A DNA stretch of 64,000 nucleotides from Apostichopus japonicus (GCF_037975245.1 NC_092561.1:4576001-4640000), one strand, 5' to 3'. Positions 1-20,475 are shown, counted from the stretch's first letter. Notes: generated from the letters alone by a model not told the origin. Program-made: numbers and translations.

Positions 1-1026
1 TGTAGCGAATTTTCACGAAATATATTTGGTTGAGAGGGAGGGGGGAGCTGCAGCACCCCCAGCCCCGCCTCCTACGCCTATGGCTGATATAAACCCCTGT
101 ACGAGTACGAAATACCATCTATATTGAACGCTAAGTGTAGCATATCGTCAGTGATTGTAAAACCCTGTACGAGCACGCGCACTGATAGTCCTAATGTGCG
201 CTATTGTCAAGGACGTTTTCGGTGACCACGTTTATGATTATATCATTTGTTGTGATCATGGTAACTCTTGTGACATTATTATGTCGAATTTAAAAAACAA
301 ACTGTGTAAAAGTTAAAAAAATGTCTTTCCATTTTCACCATCAGGTTCTCTGGGAATGAAGTGTGTATAGACCTTGCAATAGGAGGTAGGTTATTGTAAA
401 CTTAAAATAAAACTTGAAGATTTTGCAACATCCCATCAATATGAGGTAATAAGTCTCAATGAGTCATACTTGTTTTTCGATCCAAACCAGACGTTTGGAC
501 GTCCATTTTTCATGTTTACTTGTTGATATATATTTGCAGACATCATGCCATTATAGTAATTTCATTACAAAGATTCATGATATTACCTAAGTTGGTAAGA
601 TATTGAAGCCACACGTAAAGAAATATTGCTTGTGGTACGCTCAAAATGATTCGAAAACAACCGCGGCAGTGGAAACATACAGACGGCGCAACTGTTAATC
701 TTGCTTCCTTGGATGTGGGATTTCTCCAGCAAAAGAAATACAATTTGAAACTTTCACATACTCACAATAAATAACAGAATGATTTAAACATATTTTGACG
801 TTGAAAAGCCACACTATATAGCTCTGTTGTGAAATAATATAAATATAATACATTGTAGAGTTAAGTTAAAGTGTTTCTTTCACAAGGTATCCTTTCCTTT
901 TGGAATTTAAAGTATCACGTGTGAAGATTGTGAAATCATTTATTTTCGACTTATTTATGTAATTACTTGTTTCATGTCTCTTATAGGGCGACAGTTTGTA
1001 ATGATCGTGTATTATTGTTTTTATAG
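1..1026. other. Intronic or upstream sequence of the ZP gene
   Basis: I see no convincing exon here. The first coding exon I can place starts at 1027 with a split codon, so this stretch is probably intron and earlier exons lie outside the window. The first ~85 bases, with a C-rich tract followed by CCTCCTACGCC, resemble one end of the hAT-like repeats annotated at 14868, 34688 and 57473 and are probably a remnant of that family. The rest is AT-rich and featureless to me. Confidence 0.5.
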
Positions 1027-4000
1027 GTGTCCGACCGTTCCCCAAAACTAATGAATCTATCCCAGGAAGTGAGACTTTTAGTCTCTCCGAAAGTGTTTGG
1101 CAAATCGCTTTTGACCAAGAGGTAAGACTATAGTTTGGTGGTCTCTTAATATAACAGGCAATCGGACAGGATAGTATGGGTTTCAGATCTTTTCCTATTA
1201 ATATAGGCTCTATTGATTTGCTTTTATATTTTTGTAAAATTATCATACCCCTAATCCGACATTACCATCTACTTACAGATGACATAGTTTGTGTTGGGTT
1301 GGGTGCCGAACCAGAAACCGATTGATGCATCTCAATGTACCTAGGCAAAGCCATGGTGGGTAGGGTGATGATTGGGTTCGTCGGTGGGCATACCTCCCCA
1401 TGCATTCACGCACAGCCCTCTCATTCACTACTTATTTTAATTCTTAAAAATTCTGAATAAAATATCAATTACATTTTTGGATCATCCTTTCATTAGGTTA
1501 CATTCAACCCTGATGTGACGGGTTTGGTAACAATTATAGATACAAGTAACGAAGAGGTCGTGTTTAATGTGACGACAGGAGATGTAAACGCTGATGTAGA
1601 ATTTAACATTCTAGTATTGACTTTCTGGGAACCGCTAGTAAACATACTAGAGGAAAATCATGTTTATGAACTGGAGGTCTGGCCCGGTATTGTCAATGGA
1701 ACGCAATTATGTATGCTGCCATCTACTGGCGCATCGTGGACATTTAACACATGTAAGTTGCATGTTACATTTTCAAATATTGACTAAATATGTTACCTAT
1801 TGATTACAGTTACCCAGATTTCAGTAGACTTCATTAATGCAAAGGATTGCATCAACTGATTTAATTAAGTGATTTGGTTTATAAATTAAATATGTCGTTA
1901 TGTCGTAAATATTTCACAAAATTATTGTTTAACTTGAAGCACCATTGCCATTAAAAATAAAGCCCGTACACCCCTTCTCGGTCCTCCCGGTGTCGGTGCA
2001 ATTTGAAGTAGCTACTCAAAATACGGATGATTATAAATTAACTACAAGAACAATTAGCATGTAACACAGGATTAACCGGACACCGACTGCATGGCGCGAA
2101 AAACATGTAGGGTTATTAATCAATTTGTAAATGTTGATAGGTTACCATCATTTTATTTACAGGTGTGCAACCCTTTCCAGACTCAGCGAGGTCAGTCCCG
2201 TCTAGTTCTCCCGATAATGCTTTGAGTGTCCTAGACTTCTACTGGAATATCACTTTCTATCATCCAGTGAGTTATTACAATCAATCATCGCTATATGAAC
2301 TTGCATTCATCAATTATTTAACAATTTAGAATTGATTTTCTTTTGACTTATTGAGAAAGATTTGTTCATACAATCAGTTAAATTGCTTATCTTGCATTTG
2401 ACCTTTTTTTCAATGCTAAATAACAGTTTATTTCGAAGACTGATTTAAAAGGAACAGCGTGTATTAGTGAGTTGAAACGTTCAAGTGATATATTTTATCC
2501 CCGCATTGCACTAATGGCCTACTTTGCCTTTCTTTTGGACAGGTTTATTTGAGGCCGAACATTTCTCTAATAGCGCAAATATTAGACAGAGATGGTATCT
2601 TCCTGTATAACATCACGAAAGATGACGTCACATTGACAGCCTCTGATTCGAATGTGATCAGCTTTCTTACCCCTCAGTGGTTATACCTTGAAGAAGGTAC
2701 CGAATACGAGATTCGCATTCCTGCAGGAATTGCAGTCAACAATGAGCACTGTCATATGCAGTCCCTTGAAGATAGCTGGAAATTCAACACAAGTAAGTAA
2801 ACTTAGGAAAGCAAGCTTACAAGCCATACCACACCATATCATACGTTACACCATACCATACATTACCATACCCTACCATACCGTACCAAACCGTACCACA
2901 CCATACCATTCCTAACTATACAAACTTACCTTAATGTTTCAATGTTTGGTCTGTTATAGCAGTAACTGTATACTATATCATAATTTACTACAATATATAT
3001 GTACTAATGATAAGGTATAGTAAATAAACGTTTCCCGTCACATCAACAGCATCGATGTTTATTGGTGGACGAAGACCACCGCCAACGATTTTGGACCCTA
3101 AGGTATCTGTCCTCTGCTTCCCAACCTTCATGGAAATATTCATTGCGAGGGATCAGTTTGGTTTAGAGATGGATCCAGCTGTTATCACGCTTGATGACGA
3201 ATATTGCTATGGAATGGAGCATAATGACACACATTTTAGACTAGGCACGACCTATGGACAATGTGATACGAAAACGGTAAGAGTTAATTACTACAGTAAC
3301 TTTTTAATTTTTATTCTCACCACAAAGAGAACGTTTTCATAGCATGCTATACCGTCCAAACAGCTACATGTTGCTTTCTAAGTTTGCCACACTTCTTTAT
3401 GTTCTTACATTTTCAGCTGATGAATAAAGATGACTCCAGAGTGTCCATGGTGAATCATGTCACGATCCCATCTCGGGCCTTTCCGGATGAGTCATTTAAC
3501 CCATACTTCCCCCCTCTTACCCCCCACCCCAACTACGAGATCAGAGTCAATTGCAGTATACCTAGTAGACGTGTGTCATTTGTAGAACTCAACCCAAATA
3601 TATCAACTATCATCTTCCACTCGGATCAAATCGGAGATTTTAACTTTTCTCTGAAGATGTACCCGGATGAAGGTTATCGGAATCGTTACAGGTAAGAAGA
3701 TTATAACCATACCATGTTTATAGAGGAGAGGGATGCCACCACCCGGCCCCAATAACTTCGCATTGGTTACAGGGCATTGGTTACAGGGCATTGCTTCCGA
3801 ACTCTTCGACAATTCCGAAAGCCTGGTGAACAATGTTCTGACTGACCCAACCGCGTCCCCTTGTCGGACATTTTGCCCGGGTCTCTGGTCCCCTGGAATG
3901 AGTTTGTTCGAATAAGTATCTTGATCACTGTCCACAAAAAATATTTATTTGATTGAAATAGAAGAGGTTAGTCTTTGATTTGGATTTAATATTAAAGTTG

Positions 4001-7000
4001 AATGTATGTCGTCCAGTTACAGAGTTGTTGACAATTGACAATTCATTATCATGGACGATAAATATAAATCTAAGAGACTGACTTCGGTCAGCTTGCGACT
4101 TTGATAAGCCAATGATAGCTACTTCGCGAGTTCCTGCTTGCAGGAGGATCTAAAATACATGCATTCATACATTTAGCATCCCGTGGTTCTGTCAATCCAA
4201 CACCTGCATGAAAAACCGTATGAAACTGTGAAGATGGAAACCGACAAATGTTCTGCAAGTAAACGGCCATAAATCGATATCCTTCAATATTAATTGCATC
4301 ATATTACTTTTGAAAAATTATATTATTTTCAGTCGACATGTTAATGCATGATAACTGGTAGAAATAGCAGAGTGATCAACATCGCATGTCCTGCCAAAAA
4401 CCATGTCCAAACTAAACGTTCATTATGTCTAATCTAAACGTTTATCATTCCTACCAAAACGTTCATCATGTCCTACCAAAAATCATGTCCTACCTAAACG
4501 TTCATTAAGTCCTAACAAAACGTTCATTATGTCCTACCTAAACGTTCATCATGTCCTACCAAAACGTTCATCATGTCCTACCAAAAATCATGTTCTACCT
4601 AAACGTTCATCATGTCTTACCAAAAAGTTCATCATGTCCTACCAATACGTCCATCATGTCCTACCTAAACGTTCATCATGTCCAACCTAAACGTTCATCA
4701 TGTCCTTACAAAACGTCCATCGTGTCCTAACAAAACGTTCATTATGTCCTACCAAAAAGTTCATCATGTCCTACCAAAACGTTAATCATGTCCTATCAAA
4801 AATCATGTCCTACCTAAACGTTCATCATGTCCTAATTAAACGTTCATCATGTCCTACCAAAACGTTCATCATGTCCTACCAAAAAACATGTCCAAACTAA
4901 ACGTTCATTATGTCCAATCTAAACGTTTATCATTCCTACCAAAACGTTCATCATTTCCTACCAAAACGTTCATCATGTCCTACCAAAAATCATGTCCTAC
5001 CTAAACGTCCATCATGTCCTACCAAAACGTTCATTATGTCCTACCAAAACGTTCATCATGTCCTACCTAAACGTTCATTATGTCCTTACAAAACGTCCAT
5101 CATGTTCTACCAAAACGGTCATCATGTCCAACCAAAACGTTCATTATGTCCTACCAACAAACATGTCCTACCTAAACGTTCATCAAGTCCTAACAAAAAT
5201 CATGTCCTAACAAAGCGTTCATTATGTCCTACCAAGACGTTCATCATATCCTACTAAAGCGTTCATCATTTCTTTTTCTACTGCGCAGAGTGCAGGATTT
5301 TCCAATTGACATTTACGAGGATCAGCGCTTGTATTTCGAGGCAAGGGCCTACGCGCCAAAACGCTTTGGACCATATTTAGAAAGTTGTGTGGCCGCACCT
5401 TCATCCCATCCACGTGACAATTCAAGTTTTACTTTCATTCGAAATGGGTTAGTATACTATAATTCCTTCCAAATCCAAATGCACTGCAGAAAAAAATGTT
5501 TTGTTTGTCAAAGAATGAAACCATTACGACGCTCCGTTTTCATGGTTACTATCAACTAAACTGCTACATTTGTGGTTACATTTGTGGTTACATTCTACTT
5601 TCGGCATGAAGCAAACTTAGTTTTTAATGATAAATGTTGTCGATAACAGAAATAGTTAATTTTCTTAAACTTATATGAAAATCATTCGCAAATAACATTT
5701 ATAGAATAAAGAAAAATTTGTCAAAATCCAGGCTTAATATATATCAGAGAAACAATATCGTCATTCAGTGATATAAGCCTTTAGGTGGTTAAAAATAAAA
5801 CACCATTCTTCCTACATGATAGAAACTCTGTAAGCCTAATCGAGCTTTATTTCTGTTGCTTTTCATTGATAATCCACAGGTGTCCACTCTCAAGATCCTT
5901 ACAGTTTCACGATAGCCCATATAAGACACGCATCCGATTTTCTATTTTGGCGGAGGAATTTCTTCAACGTGGACTTAGTAGTTACGTAAGTTTGAACGTC
6001 TTAAACAGTTTTACTTAATCAACTTGGAAGTGATATCAAGTTGTAAAATATCTTTATTCCATCAATCAAAGTTAAATAGTAAATTTGAAGACAATTACCA
6101 TGGAGACGGCATGTGACGTCCCTTAATTAGAAAAGATTGCAAAACACTTTTATTATAATGATGTAATACTAGATATATCATCACACGAATGATACCACTG
6201 GCCATTATACATCTTGCACAACATTAAATAATATTGATTCCTACCGACAGTATCTGCATGATACCTAACCTATCTTCATAGCGCATACCGTAAGCCTTAT
6301 GGCACCTATACTATAGATATATTTGAATACTCCTGACCTCAACTGGCAGTACCGCTATTATCCAAACACAACAGTGACGTCAGACTATACCCCTCACCCT
6401 TAATCGCCCCTATAGACAGTATCTTCATATATGTCCCTATATACGATCAGTATCTTCATTTTTCCCGGCAGTATCGTAATACTCCAGGCCTTTATGTGCA
6501 ATAACTCCATAATCCAAATACGACAGTGACGTCAGACTATACCCCTAACCCTCCATAGCCCCTATAATCAATATCTTCATATATGGCCCTATATACCATC
6601 AGTATCTTCATTTTTCCCTGCAGTATCGTAATACTCCAGGCCTTTATGTGCAATAACTCCATAATCAAAATACGACAGTGACGTCAGACTATACCCCTAA
6701 CCCTCCATAGCCCCTATAATCAGTATCTTCATATATGGCCCTATATACCATCAGTATCTTCATTTTTCCCTGCAATATCGTAATAGGCCTCTACGGGCAA
6801 TAACTCCATAATCCATAATGCATTTACTTCATACCGCCCAACCCCAATCTATCTAGATTCAGTATATCCGTTATTGACTTCACCGTCAGTAACTTCACAC
6901 CACCCCTACCCCAACCTATGTTCCTACCCCCTAGCATCAGTATATCCGTTATTGACTTCACCGGCAGGGACTTCATACCACCCCTATCCCAACCTATCTT

Positions 7001-8250
7001 CCTACCCCCTAGCATCAGTATATCCGTTATTGACTTCACCGACAGTGACTGCATACCAGTTACTCCTACAGAAACTCCATAATAGAAAAGCGACAGTGAC
7101 TTCAGATTAGACCCATTATCCTTCATGGCCCCTAACATCAGTAGGCCTACATCTTAATTGACTGTAGGCTACCTGCAGTAACTTCATACCACTGACCTTT
7201 ACCGGCGGTATCTCCATTATCCGTACACCTATGACGTCATAATATATGATCCCAGTATCTTCACAACTACATTTCATATGTTTGTATACTTTTTCAACGT
7301 TTGCAGATGTTTGTTCACTGTGATATCCGACTCTGCGACAGGAGACAGGATGAATGTTCGTCAACATGTCCGACCGAGACTAACAAGATCGGTCCAGTAC
7401 TAAAACGGAGTATTCGTTCTTTAGCCGTCAGTGACGAATTTATGGACACGGATGGTCCCATACGAATCATGCACCGTCAATACAATGCTAATGGTGGGTA
7501 ACATGCTTGAATGAAGATAGGCAACGCTATTTAATTGTCTCTGATCTTAATAATAATAATGTATTCTCGATAACTTTAAAACTTAGACGCACGTTTACTA
7601 TTCAATATTGAAGGTGAGGGGCACATCGGACTCCGATGAGGAGGACAGGGGAGGGGGGGGGGCTGGTTTCGCACTCTGAATTCAACATTGTCTATACAGC
7701 CTATCCATTAAATCTCAGCGGTAATGTAAACCATATCAGTTGTGGTGTTATGTTCAAATATTACCTTACAATAAGCAAAGCATTTTTATGGAATTGTAGT
7801 GAAATTATAAATATTGTTCACTGCTTCAATATAGTTTACCATGAACAACGAATCTCTTCGGTACAAACGGTATTCCATCGTATACTGTCTTGTAATAACA
7901 TATACCAATGGTATATCACTCACCAGATTGCAGTGTTAAAAACAATTTGGTGTTAAAATTGTTATTGTTTTGCAATACTGAGGAACTAACATACATAGAA
8001 AGTTTGATACAAATGATATTATGTTGAAATACTTTGATTGTTTATTCTTACAGATAACCAAGATCCGTTGCCATGGTTGCAGATCACATTGACATGTATA
8101 ACAGTCATCTTGTCAGTGGTTTGCTTTGCTCTTGTGGTGATGGTAATGAAGCTAAAATCCAGTATCGAAGCTGCTACTAATAGAACCAGTCATGTGCGTG
8201 TGCCGTTTGCGATATCCTTACCAACTATTCTTCCTGACTCGTCGCCGTGA
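1027..8250 (+). CDS. ZP-domain type I membrane protein with Ig-like repeats (5' end missing)
   Basis: Ten exons join in a single frame with GT-AG borders: 1027-1121, 1497-1752, 2163-2266, 2543-2792, 3050-3276, 3417-3691, 5289-5447, 5880-5985, 7307-7493 and 8054-8250 (stop). Exons 1-2 and 3-4 each encode one Ig-like unit that starts VxPFP and ends in W(T/K)FNT, like Big_5-type domains (LEEGTEYEIRIPAGI is typical). Exons 5-6 form a ZP-N half with four cysteines (VLC, EYC, GQC, VNC). Exons 7-9 form ZP-C with ESC, the hallmark IRNGCP, VHC, LC and two more cysteines. A furin-like RSIR site follows in exon 9. Exon 10 carries a transmembrane helix (WLQITLTCITVILSVVCFAL) and a short tail of about 35 residues. 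ZP modules polymerise into extracellular filaments after such cleavage. Earlier exons and the signal peptide are not in the window. The family call is firm; no orthologue name can be given. Confidence 0.85.
2815..2915. repeat. CATAC-type pentanucleotide microsatellite
   Basis: Degenerate ACCATACCATA units fill the start of the intron just after exon 4 of the ZP gene. Confidence 0.8.
4001..4155 (+). repeat. SINE-like structured repeat, body only
   Basis: About 155 bp match the reverse complement of the repeats at 20476-20702 and 40269-40495, from ATGTATGTCGTCCAG to GAGGATC. The tRNA-like head of those copies is missing, as expected for a 5'-truncated SINE. Stem pairs are kept: CGTCCA with TGGACG, CTGAC-TTCG-GTCAG, and CTTGCG with CGCGAG (one G-T wobble). 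It lies in an intron of the ZP gene. Confidence 0.7.
4378..5275. repeat. 22-bp minisatellite in ZP gene intron
   Basis: About 40 diverged units of TCCTACCAAAACGTTCATCA plus TG run to within ~15 bp of the next exon (5289). Some units have a shortened form ending in AAAAATCATG. Any open frames across the array are repeat artefacts. Confidence 0.9.
6250..7260. repeat. Complex tandem repeats (~152 bp and ~72 bp periods)
   Basis: Roughly two and a half units of ~152 bp start at about 6371, 6522 and 6675, each with CAGTGACGTCAGACTATACC and TCAGTATCTTCATTTTTCCC. From ~6860 to ~7060 a related ~72-bp unit containing TATCCGTTATTGACTTCACC is repeated. All lies in the intron between ZP gene exons 8 and 9. 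Confidence 0.8.
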
Positions 8251-9000
8251 ACAGGGACAATTGTTGTTGCAGTTGGCTGTATAGCTGATACACAAGATAT
8301 GTTTAACATTATGGTCTTCGGTGTCACGTCGAAGAACAAGGTTAATACTGCAATGTAGTAGTATCCTGTACTACCTAAAACTGAAATAGTTTTAGTTATA
8401 AACATACCATGGGTAATATAAACATTAATGATAACTTTATTTAGCATGCCTGGTATGTTATTGTTGATTAATATAATGGAATTCAACGGTCATCGAAACA
8501 TTTATACCCCAACGAAAGACAGTTATACACCGCAGAGCACCGTCGATATTAAAATGTACGTGTCTACCTGATAGGCCGAGGCCTACCGAACTGCTGAGAA
8601 TACAGCAGCAAATGTATTCAAGAAATGCCCGTTTCAAGTAATAGTAAACGGCTTTCTCCAAGATAAGTAATGTTTTATGTCCTGGGTCACACCTATTTCC
8701 GTCTGATCAAATGTACTACAAAAGTTAATTGTTTGTTAACTTTATACTTTCTTGACGGAATTGTTCACATGTGTCTACGACTCAACAGTGCATGGCTGCA
8801 TAGCTTATAGCACATGTATCAAGTGTACTATACTAAGTATCTATCCGTAGTGATCGTTAATGACCGTTATGTCACAGTCACTGTATCGTTGTGCGTCTTG
8901 ACATGACATGGACACATCGGTTCGTGTTGCTATGCCAACTGTACGCAGGCGCAGTATCCCCTCGCGTCAGATCGGTATTGTGTTTACTATAGTGTTATTC
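8251..9000. other. 3' untranslated and intergenic sequence after the ZP gene
   Basis: No gene seen. It runs from the ZP gene stop codon to the exact left edge of the duplicated block at 9001. No AATAAA was noticed before the edge; the first is at 9075-9080, inside the duplication, so the ZP transcript might end in duplicated sequence. Confidence 0.5.
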
Positions 9001-12000
9001 AATGTATAGTCTTATTATCGTCATTCTTGTTTTTTTTATTAGCGCATTTTAATTGTATTGAGACTTTTAACTACAATAAAAGTAAAGAAAAAGGCGGTAA
9101 CCTTTCGAGACAATTGTAAGTTATATTTCTTTCAAAGTTTTTATTAAATTGTGACACATTCAGATGAAACTTAACGTTTATGTATATATGAATGCACAGG
9201 GTTCACCAGCGGTCAACCGTGCGTTTAATCGCACGATAATGCACTCACAGGGGTACCACCATACTGATGGACGCACGAGAATGTAGGCCGAATGCATCGC
9301 TTGAGGTATACCCCGTTCGTGCATTATCTGCGATAAACTCGGCCGACCGTTGATTAACCCCAACTTGAAACCCTAAATTTAGATGATTTAACCCTTCAAT
9401 ATATTAATCAACAAATTTAGTTTATGATGAACACAGCGCAGATGATTCGTGTCATGAGTAATTGCAAAGTATGATATTCTAAGACACGTTTTATGAGAAA
9501 GCAATAAGTGAATTCAACCAAAGAGGAAATGACGTCAAAAATATGGTTTCATTTTATTTTATTAGTCGTAAACCTCTCTCGTATTCTAATATCTTTCTAC
9601 GAAATTAGTGCAAAACATTTTTCAGACAAAGGTTGCTGGCGGCCTAGCTTTACAAATCCTTTCACATTATTAACATTATCTTGGATATGCCATAGATCTG
9701 TTTTGAAATTCTTCACAATAATTCCGTCCATTACAATTCTCATATTCTTATCTTTTGTTTTGCAAATCATTTTGTATCTATCTTTTTCGGTTGTGTAGAA
9801 TTTTGACTACAAACTTTATATTGTTATTGCCTTACTACATTATGTAACTCTAAAAGCATGTAACCGAAGATTTCATTTATATATATTATTAGTATTATTA
9901 TTATTGTCAACATTTTGTTTTCTATTGCAGTTTCATGAACATGATATAATCAGAGTAATAGTAGATATTCGAAGAAGGAATATCAGTACAAAGAAAAATT
10001 CCCTTTAAACGTTTGAATATTGAGCTTGATGATAATTTGTTTAAGTATTGCCAATATTGTGTTATTGCTAATTTACCAAGTTGTAAAAAGACAATGATTG
10101 AACGAGTCACTGGCGAGATGGCACAAATAAAAATAAAGAAAAAAATACATCCATATTCGTGCGCTTGAACAATGACGACCTACATAGAGTAAATTGTCTT
10201 ACAATAAATTTAAAAAAAAAACATTTTGGAAATATACTCATCTTTCATTTTTTACCCCTAAATTGAGTCACCTTTAATATGTATTAGGGCAAGAACTGTG
10301 AAAGGCTGTCTGATGAATTTGAAAAATGAATAACATTATAGATGAAAGTGAAACTTAAATAAACTGTGGGACCTAACTGGTGCCAGTTTCGGTTTTTATC
10401 TCAATTAATCGATAAATCGCAACAATCACACATAAAGAGTATGAATATGAATTAGGAATTTTAACACAAAGTACAGAACATATGGTGGAAAGCCTGATTT
10501 TCGTTGAGGAGATTGTTAAAATAGTTTAGGGAGAAAACTTTGTCTTCGCAGAGCAAGGGCCCACAGCATGAAGACAAACAAGGGGAAAGAATATGTATTA
10601 CAAAAAGTGCACAAGAGAACCCTTATCCACCCACGTCACAATGTAACCCCAGAACCCACCAAGTACCCACATTACTCTACAACGTATGCAATTACCCACC
10701 ATGTACCCGCATAGCCCACCATGTACCCACATTACCCCCACCATGTACCACCATTAACCACTCTGTACCCACATTAACCCGCCATTTACCCACATCACCC
10801 CACCATGTAACCCTTTTATGAATGTGCAGTTACTCTTTTTAACCGTTTTTTTTTATCAATTTGCTACATCGGACACTGTTCATTATTGATCATGCAGGTT
10901 GTTAGAGAGTATTGCATTTGATATGAAAGTATGTGGTCTTTGCTTGAAAACTGTTGTTGTTTAAAAGTTAAAATGTTCACATTGTCCAAAAACACAAAGT
11001 CAGTATAGGCAATATAGTTGACTTAGCTCTTAAGCAGACAGTGGCAACCCTTCCTCCAACCCCACCCCAACCCCCACCCCAACCCCCCCCCCAACCCCCC
11101 ACCCCCTCGCCCCAAAATTAATAACAGTAATCGCCAATAACGAGGTTCTACACGAGGAACATTTGCGGAATCCATTCTTATTTCACGAAACGGGTTGCCG
11201 ATTTATTAATTAATTAATTAATTACGATACAGGCATGAAATGAGACAAAAGGAAAACCTGCTAATATTAGGAATCGTTCCCAAAGAGGAGAAATTATTGG
11301 ACAGAATTCTAACGAGGTGAATTCACGATTTCAAGGTATACCCACCCCTTTAAAAGTCGTCGCAACCTTTATCACAAACCACTGATAAATTACACCTCAG
11401 CACTGCAGGCTTCCTAGCTGTCGGTATTACCAATTAAAATACGTGTTTATTACCCGTAGAGAACATCACATAGATGTATTTTGGACATTGAGTGACAGCT
11501 TGTTAGGCTGAAACCATATCAAAACATTATGCAACTCTTCTTCAAGAAGATGTAGCATTAACTGATGATAGATCAGGTCAGGAAAAGAAAATATTGGTGT
11601 CTTCATGATAATTCTTATCACTTTGAACGATAAATTGGGTCCTTAAAGGGCGTGAAGACTCGCGCACAAAGAAACGTCTCATGCCGGTAATCTGACCTAG
11701 TTTCGAATGAGGTGTAACAGAAGTATTAGACACCACCATCGATCCCAGAAAATACACACACAGCTTGCTACCGTCGGTAATTATACACGAGTGTACAGTC
11801 AATGCATACAGCTACGGTCAAAACCCACAACACAGTGTACATAGCAGCATGGACATCTCATTTCTAGATAAAAAATAACAAGGTATCATTATATGTCTGC
11901 ATTTTGTAGCGACAAGAAGAAAACTTCACTTGCAAGCAACGGAAAGCTAACTTTTTTTTCAAAGGGCGACACGCGGTTTGGGGCGAGTCTACAATGCCTT

Positions 12001-12973
12001 TAATAATAAATACTATCTTCGTTGACAAGCTGTTTAGGTGGGAACTTTGAAACAAGTTTGTCAGTTCCCTGGTTGAATTATAATGAGTGCGAATTACTTC
12101 CTTTGAAGGCATGAATGTATAAAGTTCTGCATACACCGTTCAATGTTTAGCATAATCATTATCCTGACGATATAGACTGAACACACAGTTTGTACGGCGA
12201 TGTAAACAACTGTGCTATGTAATTGATATCGTGTACTTAACAATTACCTGGTAGTCGTACAAGTGTGCGGAATCAAACAAGGAACAACACCGCAGTGGTT
12301 TCCTTTCCATTGTTGTACATCATTCACTGCAAAGCGGAACAGCCTATTCAGTTATTGCCTATAACTGTAGCATATATATCACAAGTTCACAACGATACAG
12401 CTGGCTGGTTTCTGTCTGTGCATGGTTTATATTTGTTTATATCTGTTTCCTCTAGAACTGTGCTGTAATTAAAAGCCTTTTGAAAATATGAAAAGGATCA
12501 GTATCGATACGTACACTGATCATGTTTGTTTAAACGACAATTAACGTTATGTTATTGTTTGTACTAATTGCTCTTCAAACAAACTAATGTTAACGACACG
12601 AAATCGAATCATAGTTCGTTCAACTTCTTGGAAAAGCATGCACACACATATTTGGATGTTTGTAACATTCGCCAGGTGGAGATTAACGGGGAAAAAACAC
12701 CTTTTTTTAAAGTAAATGCAGCGCGGTTTCACCTCTTTGGCGGTGACCCATTGAATATGAATCTGGTGATAGTGATCATCCGGCAAGCAGCCTTTGGACA
12801 TTGACCTGGATTCTAAGCGTATTATCGTCGGAATGCACTTTGCAATTACCAATAAGGTGGAAATTCCATTACGTCACTTTCTTAATAGAGCCCCCGAAGG
12901 ATAGCATATGACTTATGATGACTCAATGAACTATGATATTTGATTGCTGACGCAATTTGAAATGCCGCATGGC
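9001..12973. other. Upstream flank of copy 1 gene, no gene called
   Basis: There are only short open frames, mostly disrupted between copies. A 61-codon minus-strand frame at 9178-9363 is nearly unchanged in copy 2 (24487-24675), but nothing marks it as coding. AATAAA lies at 9075. A C-rich tract is at ~11050-11105 and a TTAA tetranucleotide run at ~11205-11225. Confidence 0.5.
10625..10815. repeat. CCCACCATGTACCCACATTA minisatellite
   Basis: About eight diverged ~20-bp units; the same array is at ~25965-26150 in copy 2. Confidence 0.8.
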
Positions 12974-12980
12974 TATAAAA
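12974..12980 (+). promoter_or_regulatory. Candidate TATA box of copy 1 nuclease-helicase gene
   Basis: TATAAAA lies 284 bp before the start codon and is unchanged in copy 2. A possible leader follows, with a short upstream ORF (ATG near 13041). A leader intron from ~13115 (CAG|GTGATA) to the acceptor TTTCCAG at 13217 would place the coding ATG in the next exon. This is a suggestion only. Confidence 0.3.
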
Positions 12981-13257
12981 TATTATATTACATTTACACA
13001 GCAGGAAATTAATAGACAATTAACTTGTCGAGGAATAAAAATGGTGACCCGAAGATTCTTTTATCGTCCTGTTGATTGGTTGGTTGACTGTTGTTGGCGA
13101 TTTTAGTTCACCAGGTGATACAGTGTAGCATATGGTGGTATATATATACTTGGAGGTGGTTGTAACGCTTTGTAAACGGTTTTGTGTAGGACACACTGTG
13201 TCACTTGTTGTTTCCAGGCTTAATAGGCGAAGCTGTTTCGAGAAACAAGCAAATTAA

Positions 13258-20064
<6,807 letters not shown>

Positions 20065-20475
20065 CTTGACAAGTCGACATGCTTTAACATTGTATTTATC
20101 GTATACTTAGAATATTGCAATATCAACACAGATTGTTATCAAAACTCAATGAAAGGTTAGTCACAATCCATGATTTCTTTCTCCTTTAAGCAGGATTAAT
20201 TCTGGTAAACTGTTGATACCATTCCATATATATTTCTCAAATCTATATATACTTATGACTTATTTCATTTTCTTGGCTAGCCCAGTTTCAACTCACATAA
20301 CCACGTTTAAAAAGTTCCGATTTGATTGTTTCATGTTATTATTGGAAGGTGAGTAATTGTCAGGGTGACAAATCGAGGAAGGTATAATGTTGATTTGATC
20401 AATTGTCATGTTATATTTAGCAATACCATGTAAAGAAAATAGGTGTCCAAATGCATGCAACATCTTTATATATGT

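Noticed and set aside
543-760. Possible extra Ig-repeat exon of the ZP gene (plus-strand ATVNLASLDVGFLQQKKYNL)
   Set aside because: The peptide faintly resembles the second half of an Ig unit, but there is no acceptor or donor in the right phase and the expected W-FNT ending is missing.
4378-5275. Regularly spaced 22-bp repeats resembling a CRISPR array
   Set aside because: There are no distinct spacers; units are contiguous and drift gradually, and the context is an animal gene intron.
9178-9363. Minus-strand 61-codon frame nearly identical in copy 2
   Set aside because: The surrounding non-coding sequence is just as conserved, and no promoter, splice or homology evidence supports it.
9508-9798. 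Hydrophobic plus-strand frame and an open minus-strand frame in the same stretch
   Set aside because: The minus strand has a stop in the middle, the plus strand is AT-driven hydrophobic sequence, and no family is recognised.
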